Assembly: GCA_051650265.1 (NCBI GenBank)
Contig: JBOFIR010000053.1
Coordinates: 1-28,905, forward strand
DNA: 28,905 nucleotides
From: JBOFEH01 sp051650265
Lineage (GTDB): Bacteria; Bacillota; Clostridia; Lachnospirales; Cellulosilyticaceae
Direction: 5' to 3'
Of the stretch, positions 24,378 through 28,905 are shown one piece after another (within the stretch, counting starts at the first letter, position 1; each line of letters opens with the position of its first letter). Below the pieces are notes generated by a model that saw nothing but the letters and a program-made list of their open reading frames with translations, was not told the DNA's origin and made no database searches. The translations under genes and the position numbers were made by a program.

Positions 24378-25208
24378 GAAATGTTCGAGTGTCCACACCA
24401 CAATATCTTCCTCCACTTTGACCACCTCTTCATCCAGGTCATGGAGCAAATCATGCATGCATCCCTTATATTCCTTCACCGTAATCCGCTCAGGTGAGAT
24501 CTGCTTGAGAAGCTCACGATTCCGATTGATTGGAATGACCTTGTCTTGATCCCCTAGCAAGAAGAGTGCATCATGACCATACTCTGAAGCATGTTTGATG
24601 GCGTACTCCACACCAATCCGTAGAAATTGATCCATAAAGCGTATGGTTGCAAACTCATTGGAGAGCTGATCTTTCTTGAATACCTCTACAAAGTTTTGAT
24701 TACGGGTCGCCATACTCTCCCCCACACGGTGAAGTTTCAGTTCTCCTGCTACATGCCCCATACTTTCATAAAATGCAGGTGGGAGATTCTTGCATCCTAG
24801 TGGTACACCCAATGCCGGTGATGAAAAAATCTGACCACATACCTCTTCCTTATATTTAATTCCATAAATAAAGGTAATAAGTCCGCCCATTGAATGCCCA
24901 AATGTCATCACAGGTTTTTTGTACTTGGCCCTTAGTACTGTCACCACTGCACGTAAGTCCTCTACAAAATCAAAGAAATCCTCAATATCACCTTTCGTTC
25001 CACCCGATAAACCGTTGCCTCTGTGGTCGATTATACAAACGCCTATATTATGTGCTACCAATTCCTTTGCAAAATCAATATACCTCCCTGAGTGTTCCAT
25101 AAATCCATGTGCAATCACGACAATCCCTCTACTTTTGTAAGGAATATCACGCCTACAAAATATTTTTGTATCTGCTTTTCCATAATAATACTCATGGATT
25201 AAATTCAT
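24363..25208 (-). CDS. Alpha/beta hydrolase, monoacylglycerol lipase/lysophospholipase-like
   Basis: This 281-residue protein has the serine aminopeptidase S33/monoglyceride-lipase fold: oxyanion segment HGFMEHSGRY (34-43), DHRGNGLSGG (61-70), nucleophile elbow GHSMGG with Ser106, acid Asp222 (LLGDQDKVIP) and His252 (KGCMHDLLHD). Such enzymes hydrolyse monoacylglycerols or lysophospholipids in the cytoplasm. No signal peptide. It starts 8 bp after the exonuclease stop, so the two share a transcript, though no functional link is evident. The family call is secure, the exact ester substrate is not. Confidence 0.87.
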   Translation of the reverse strand: MNLIHEYYYGKADTKIFCRRDIPYKSRGIVVIAHGFMEHSGRYIDFAKELVAHNIGVCIIDHRGNGLSGGTKGDIEDFFDFVEDLRAVVTVLRAKYKKPVMTFGHSMGGLITFIYGIKYKEEVCGQIFSSPALGVPLGCKNLPPAFYESMGHVAGELKLHRVGESMATRNQNFVEVFKKDQLSNEFATIRFMDQFLRIGVEYAIKHASEYGHDALFLLGDQDKVIPINRNRELLKQISPERITVKEYKGCMHDLLHDLDEEVVKVEEDIVVWTLEHFKKCE

Positions 25209-25216
25209 ACTTTGAT

Positions 25217-25924
25217 CTAGCCCCTTCCGTACTCCCTAATAATCGCATCGATCTGACGGCTGGCGTCTGATTTGGAGTAACTCTTAATGTCTTGCGCTAA
25301 TACTATCTTATGCATTTCACAAAGTTTTAATAAGAAACTCTTTTGTTTTGCCGTAATGGGTACAAATTCTGGCAGCTCCCACGTGAGGCGCTCAGGTACA
25401 AAAAGTTCTGGTTCACTGCTCCCAAAGTCTTCATATAGCTTCTCATAAAGCAGATAAGTGGCATAGGCATCATCATATGCACGATGTGCATTGACAAGAT
25501 CGATCCCATAATAACCACAAAGATCTCCCAGCTTACGACTTGGCAAGTCGGCAAGAAGCTTACGTGATACGATGAGCGTATCCACCGCTTCCTTGCTAAA
25601 AGGTAGGCCAAGGCGTGTCGCTTTAACCTTGAGCATACGATAGTCAAATACAATCAGATTATGTCCTACCAACGGCACATCTCCGCAAAATGCAAGAAAT
25701 TCTGGCAAAACCTCACCTATTGGTCTTTCATTTGCTACCATTTCATTATTAATCCCTGTAATGGATTCAATATACTCCGAAATTTCTTGTGTTGGTTTTA
25801 CAAGAGAACTATATTTTTTTACTACCTGATGATTTTCTATATAAACTGCACCAATTTCAATAATATCACTTTTTAAAGGCTGCGTGCCTGTTGTCTCAAT
25901 ATCTACAACTACATACGATCTCAT
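25217..25924 (-). CDS. DnaQ-like (DEDDh) 3'-5' exonuclease
   Basis: This 235-residue protein holds all DEDDh motifs: Asp8/Glu10 (VVDIETTGT), Asp94 (VGHNLIVFDYRML) and His147 with Asp152 (HRAYDDAYATYLL). It is related to the PolC/epsilon proofreading exonuclease but stands alone, without a polymerase. A C-terminal segment (about 190-235, ITAKQKSFLLKLCEM...SKSDASRQIDAIIREYGRG) looks like a small helical module similar to the DUF3072 pattern, probably an accessory nucleic-acid or protein contact. The ATG has GAAGGAGAC upstream. It is first in a two-gene operon with the lipase-like hydrolase. Likely roles are DNA repair or RNA/DNA end trimming. Confidence 0.87.
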   Translation of the reverse strand: MRSYVVVDIETTGTQPLKSDIIEIGAVYIENHQVVKKYSSLVKPTQEISEYIESITGINNEMVANERPIGEVLPEFLAFCGDVPLVGHNLIVFDYRMLKVKATRLGLPFSKEAVDTLIVSRKLLADLPSRKLGDLCGYYGIDLVNAHRAYDDAYATYLLYEKLYEDFGSSEPELFVPERLTWELPEFVPITAKQKSFLLKLCEMHKIVLAQDIKSYSKSDASRQIDAIIREYGRG

Positions 25925-25959
25925 TATCCCGTCTCCTTCACCATATAAAGTCAGTTTCT

Positions 25960-25987
25960 ATTTTACCTTATTTATAATATATTGCAA
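25960..25987 (-). promoter_or_regulatory. Sigma-A type promoter for the exonuclease operon
   Basis: On the minus strand TTGCAA (25982-25987) and TAAAAT (25960-25965) are 16 bp apart, close to the hexamers used by the znu promoter. Confidence 0.45.
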
Positions 25988-26082
25988 CTATACACATCTT
26001 ATATCAAATAGCAACTGGAATATTGATGAAAATTGTTTTATTTTCTTGGACAATTCCCCACGATTTTTTCTAAAAAAATTGC

Positions 26083-26111
26083 TTGACAAATTTCTATAAA
26101 AATACTCTATT
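26083..26111 (+). promoter_or_regulatory. Sigma-A type promoter for nrdDG
   Basis: A perfect -35 TTGACA (26083-26088) is followed after 17 bp by TCTATT (26106-26111, 4/6). Transcription would start near 26118, giving a leader of about 130 nt. This and the following two entries account for most of the 326-bp gene-free stretch 25925-26250. Confidence 0.55.
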
Positions 26112-26122
26112 GAAAAGCAGAT

Positions 26123-26170
26123 ACACAACATATAGTATATTATATAGTTTAAATCACACATATATAGTAC
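26123..26170 (+). promoter_or_regulatory. Candidate pair of NrdR boxes
   Basis: Box 1 (26123-26138, ACACAACATATAGTAT) fits the NrdR consensus acaCwAtATaTwGtgt at 14 of 16 positions. A weaker site (26155-26170) matches mainly in its right half. The two are 32 bp apart, three helical turns, as is usual for NrdR pairs. NrdR represses ribonucleotide reductase genes when dATP is high. The AT-rich sequence makes the second box uncertain. Confidence 0.5.
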
Positions 26171-26177
26171 CAATTGC

Positions 26178-26229
26178 GGTGCGTCCTTTCTTGAGGGCGC
26201 CTATTAATTTGCCCATAGGTACATATGGC
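26178..26229 (+). promoter_or_regulatory. Two small hairpins in the nrdD leader
   Basis: GGTGC (26178-26182) pairs with GCGCC (26197-26201) and CCT with AGG inside it, around a 6-nt loop. Next, GCC-ATA (26211-26217, one bulged C) pairs with TAT-GGC (26224-26229). The second ends 10 bp before the GAGGGGG ribosome site. No known riboswitch class is recognised. Confidence 0.4.
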
Positions 26230-26250
26230 TATTTATGAGGGGGATTCATT

Positions 26251-28371
26251 ATGGAATACTATGTCATTAAAAGAGACGGCAGAAAAGTGGCTTACGATAC
26301 AAGCAAAATCAGAAATGCCATCACACGTCCTGCCAAAGAACTTAATTTGCAACTGGATGTAGATCACATTACTAGGGAAGTAGAAAAACGCATCCAAGAT
26401 GAAGCCGTTTATGAAATCACGGTTGAAGCGATTCAAGACCTCATCGAACAAACTTTACTTGAACTTGAATTTACTGCAGTATGTGCTGCTTATGCAAATT
26501 ATAGAAAAGAAAGAACGCGTATCCGTGACCTCAAATCTGAGCTTATGGACACAGTCCATACCATTGGGATCGAAACAGACCGTGACAATGCCAACGTAGG
26601 AAATAACTTCTCTTCCAAACTTCTTCGTATTGCAAGCGAAACCAACAAGTGGCATAACCTTTCAACCATGCCAAAACATCTTGCAAAACGCCATGAACTA
26701 GGCGACCTTTACTATCACGACCTCGATAGTTACAACCTCACACTCAACTGCCTTCATATTGATACAGGCGATGTATTCAAAAATGGCTTCAACACAGGCT
26801 ACGGGACTATCAACAAACCAAAGCGCATTGAATCAGCTGCAGAACTCAGCTGCATCCTTCTTCAATCTTCACAAAACGATATGTTTGGCGGCCAATCTCA
26901 CGTCAATTTTGACAATGATATGGCGGAATACGTAGGTGCAACACGTGATGAGATCCGAGAGGAGTTCAGCCCACTTCAAGGTGCGATGAGCGCTGAAGCC
27001 TTTGATGCATTCGTAGAAGAAAAACTACGTGGACGTGTACACCAAGCAATGCAAGGCATCGTTTTCAACCTCAACACTATGCATTCACGTGCTGGTTCCC
27101 AGGTTCCATTTAGTAGTCTCAATATTGGTATCCCGTTGACAGAAGATGCAGCTATGGTCTGCCAGATCTTCCTTGAAGAATATGAAAAAGGACTTGGTAA
27201 GAATGAACAGCCAATCTTCCCAAACATTATCTTCCGTGTCAAAAAAGGTGTAAATCGTGAAGTAAGTGACCCTTACTTCTACTTATTCAAGCTCGCATGC
27301 CGTGTTGCTGCAACACGTATGAACCCTACATTTATGAATATTGATGCAGACTTCAATCTTCACTACTACCAAAAAGGCATTCTTCCAGCAACTATGGGAT
27401 GCCGTACGTATGTCTGCTCCAATGTCAATGGCCCTGAAGGCCCAAATAGACGTGGAAATAATGCACCAACAACAATCAACTTACCAAGACTTGGGATTCT
27501 CGCTGGTGGTGACTTAGATACTTTCTGGGAACTCCTAGATGATCGCCTAAGCCTTGCCAAAGAATCACTCCTTCACCGCTATGAGGTTGTTCGTAAGCTC
27601 AAAGTCAAAGACCTTCCATTCGTAGCAGGTCAAGGGCTGATGCTTGGTTCTGAAGGACTCTCCCCAGAAGATACCATTGAACCGATCCTCAAAAATGGCT
27701 CATGGGTAATCGGCTTTATCGGTCTTGCTGAGACGCTTCATGCCCTGGTAGGTGCTCACCATGGTGAAAGTGAAGAAGCTAGAGAACTTGGCTATCGCAT
27801 CATCACACGTATGCGCCAGTTCACAGACAAAGTGACAGCGGATACACAGATGAACTGGAGCTGTTATGCAACCCCAGCTGAAGGGCTCAGTGGCAAATTC
27901 ATCCTTCAAGACCGTGCACGCTTTGGTCTGATTCCTGGTGTGACAGACAAAGACTACTACACCAATAGCTTCCATGTACCTGTAGGCTTCCCAATCTCTA
28001 TCATCGATAAGATTCAGATCGAAGCACCATTCCATAAGCTCTGTAATGCAGGCCATATCAGTTACATCGAAGTAGACGGGTATCCATCTGCAGAAACGAT
28101 TGAAAAGATCATTACTTATGCTTATACGCATTCTAATATCAGCTACATGGGGATCAACTTCCACCTACGCTACTGCAAAGATTGTGGCCAGACAATTGAA
28201 GATAGCGTGAAAAGCTGCCCAGATTGTGGTAGCCAATCCATCCAAGGGATTAGCCGCGTCACAGGTTACCTCAGCCTAGATGAACGCTTCGGCGGTGGTA
28301 AGTGTGCGGAGCGTGCAGATCGTCTTTCCCATGATGGTGAAGCCCACAAATCTGTGTATCACATGGTCTAA
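26251..28371 (+). CDS. nrdD: Anaerobic ribonucleoside-triphosphate reductase (class III)
   Basis: This 706-residue glycyl-radical enzyme reduces NTPs to dNTPs without oxygen. An N-terminal ATP-cone (about 1-90, VIKRDGRKVAYDTSKIRNAI) binds ATP/dATP for allosteric control. Active-site cysteines lie in LNCLHIDTGD and ATMGCRTYVCSNVNGP. A C-terminal zinc site is formed by Cys642, Cys645, Cys656 and Cys659 (CKDCG and CPDCG), followed by the radical loop RVTGYL with the likely radical Gly672. Length and motifs are complete. The ATG has GAGGGGG upstream. Its TAA overlaps the nrdG ATG by one base. Candidate NrdR boxes suggest dNTP-responsive repression. Confidence 0.97.
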   Translation: MEYYVIKRDGRKVAYDTSKIRNAITRPAKELNLQLDVDHITREVEKRIQDEAVYEITVEAIQDLIEQTLLELEFTAVCAAYANYRKERTRIRDLKSELMDTVHTIGIETDRDNANVGNNFSSKLLRIASETNKWHNLSTMPKHLAKRHELGDLYYHDLDSYNLTLNCLHIDTGDVFKNGFNTGYGTINKPKRIESAAELSCILLQSSQNDMFGGQSHVNFDNDMAEYVGATRDEIREEFSPLQGAMSAEAFDAFVEEKLRGRVHQAMQGIVFNLNTMHSRAGSQVPFSSLNIGIPLTEDAAMVCQIFLEEYEKGLGKNEQPIFPNIIFRVKKGVNREVSDPYFYLFKLACRVAATRMNPTFMNIDADFNLHYYQKGILPATMGCRTYVCSNVNGPEGPNRRGNNAPTTINLPRLGILAGGDLDTFWELLDDRLSLAKESLLHRYEVVRKLKVKDLPFVAGQGLMLGSEGLSPEDTIEPILKNGSWVIGFIGLAETLHALVGAHHGESEEARELGYRIITRMRQFTDKVTADTQMNWSCYATPAEGLSGKFILQDRARFGLIPGVTDKDYYTNSFHVPVGFPISIIDKIQIEAPFHKLCNAGHISYIEVDGYPSAETIEKIITYAYTHSNISYMGINFHLRYCKDCGQTIEDSVKSCPDCGSQSIQGISRVTGYLSLDERFGGGKCAERADRLSHDGEAHKSVYHMV

Positions 28372-28844
28372 TGATGCTGCAAGTTGCAGGCTTCCTGGAC
28401 CACTCCTTGGTCAATGGTGAAGGGTTCCGCACAACCCTTTTCCTCTCTGGCTGCCTTCATGCATGTCCTGGCTGTCACAACCAAGAGATGCAGCACTTTG
28501 GCTACGGTGAAGCTGTAAGCCTCACCGACATCTGGCTACGTATCCAGAAAAATCTACCACTAGTAGACGGCGTGACCATCTCTGGTGGAGATCCCTTTGA
28601 GCAGGCGGATTCACTTCTTTCATTGCTCAAGCAACTCCGCGCTGCTCAGATTAATGTCTGGGTCTATACTGGCTACCTCTATACCCAGCTCTTAGAAGAT
28701 GCCAACCTCGCAAAACTTCTTCCTTATATAGATGTGTTGGTAGAAGGCCCTTATGTGGCATCGCTCCATACCGAGCGTATCAAGTATGTGGGTTCTTCTA
28801 ACCAACGCATCCTTCATCTTGAAAACGGACAAATAAAAAAGTGA
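28371..28844 (+). CDS. nrdG: Anaerobic ribonucleotide reductase activating protein (radical SAM)
   Basis: This 157-residue radical-SAM enzyme installs the glycyl radical on NrdD. The cluster-binding CX3CX2C motif is Cys28, Cys32 and Cys35 (SGCLHACPGCHN), and the SAM-contact GGD motif is TISGGDPFEQ. It is normal length for NrdG. Start and nrdD stop share a base (TAATG), giving translational coupling. The stop codon lies within the terminator stem. Confidence 0.96.
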   Translation: MMLQVAGFLDHSLVNGEGFRTTLFLSGCLHACPGCHNQEMQHFGYGEAVSLTDIWLRIQKNLPLVDGVTISGGDPFEQADSLLSLLKQLRAAQINVWVYTGYLYTQLLEDANLAKLLPYIDVLVEGPYVASLHTERIKYVGSSNQRILHLENGQIKK

Positions 28845-28873
28845 AAAGCAATCTGCTTTTCACTTTTTTATTT
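28831..28873. terminator. Strong bidirectional terminator after nrdG
   Basis: A perfect 20-bp stem (28831-28850 with 28854-28873) has a 3-nt loop and A/T-rich ends that give U-tracts in both directions. It contains the nrdG stop codon and the stop of the probable convergent gene. Confidence 0.92.
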
Positions 28874-28905
28874 GTCTAATTTGAAAACAACAATCCCTGC
28901 AATCA
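28868..28905 (-). CDS. Probable 3' end of a convergent gene (partial)
   Basis: On the minus strand an open frame enters from the window edge and ends IAGIVVFKLDK followed by TAA at 28868-28870, inside the shared terminator. Only 11 codons are visible, so nothing can be said of its function. The strictly bidirectional terminator supports a converging gene here. Confidence 0.4.
   Translation of the reverse strand, partial: IAGIVVFKLDK

Overview
The window reads as chromosomal DNA of an anaerobic, endospore-forming member of the class Clostridia, most likely within or near Lachnospirales. Support comes from the oxygen-sensitive ribonucleotide reductase pair nrdD/nrdG, a GGGtGRT-family protein with its NifU-like partner, two SleC-type spore cortex-lytic enzymes and three Csp-like subtilases. 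Frequent TTG/GTG starts behind strong Shine-Dalgarno sites fit a Gram-positive. The genus cannot be fixed from the sequence alone. No rRNA, tRNA, insertion sequence, phage gene or CRISPR array was seen.

Layout. 1-1.7 kb (minus): GGGtGRT protein and an Fe-S scaffold-like protein behind a near-consensus promoter. 1.9-4.5 kb (minus): a zinc-type ABC importer (znuA-znuC-znuB) with a Fur-family operator at its promoter. 4.5-7.3 kb (minus): an exported M16C zinc protease. 7.4-8.3 kb (plus): a LacX-like aldose-1-epimerase. 8.4-11.0 kb (plus): two overlapping, tandemly duplicated sleC-like genes. 11.1-13.1 kb (plus): an O-antigen-ligase-like membrane protein with a large inserted extracellular domain. 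13.11-13.33 kb: three tandem copies of a 74-75 bp repeat, each folding into the same bulged hairpin with compensatory base changes. 13.35-14.3 kb (plus): a nucleoid-associated NA37-type protein. 14.4-18.8 kb (minus): a three-gene ABC exporter made of ATPase, CARDB-like surface protein and MacB-type permease. 19.0-24.3 kb (minus): an operon of three S8 subtilases resembling the Csp germination proteases. 24.4-25.9 kb (minus): a monoacylglycerol-lipase-like hydrolase and a DnaQ-type exonuclease. 26.0-28.9 kb (plus): nrdD-nrdG behind candidate NrdR boxes. The window ends in the last codons of a probable convergent gene.

How the genes fit together. The strongest theme is spore germination: in Clostridium perfringens the proteases CspA/B/C cut pro-SleC to the active cortex-lytic enzyme, and here three Csp-like proteases and two SleC-like targets lie within 16 kb in separate, oppositely oriented operons. 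The two SleC copies are nearly identical in catalytic and cell-wall-binding parts but differ in the propeptide, which suggests separate activation. Zinc uptake, nucleotide reduction and the surface ABC exporter are independent housekeeping units. The most novel-looking element is the covarying triple repeat at 13.1-13.3 kb, which matches no RNA family I recognise.
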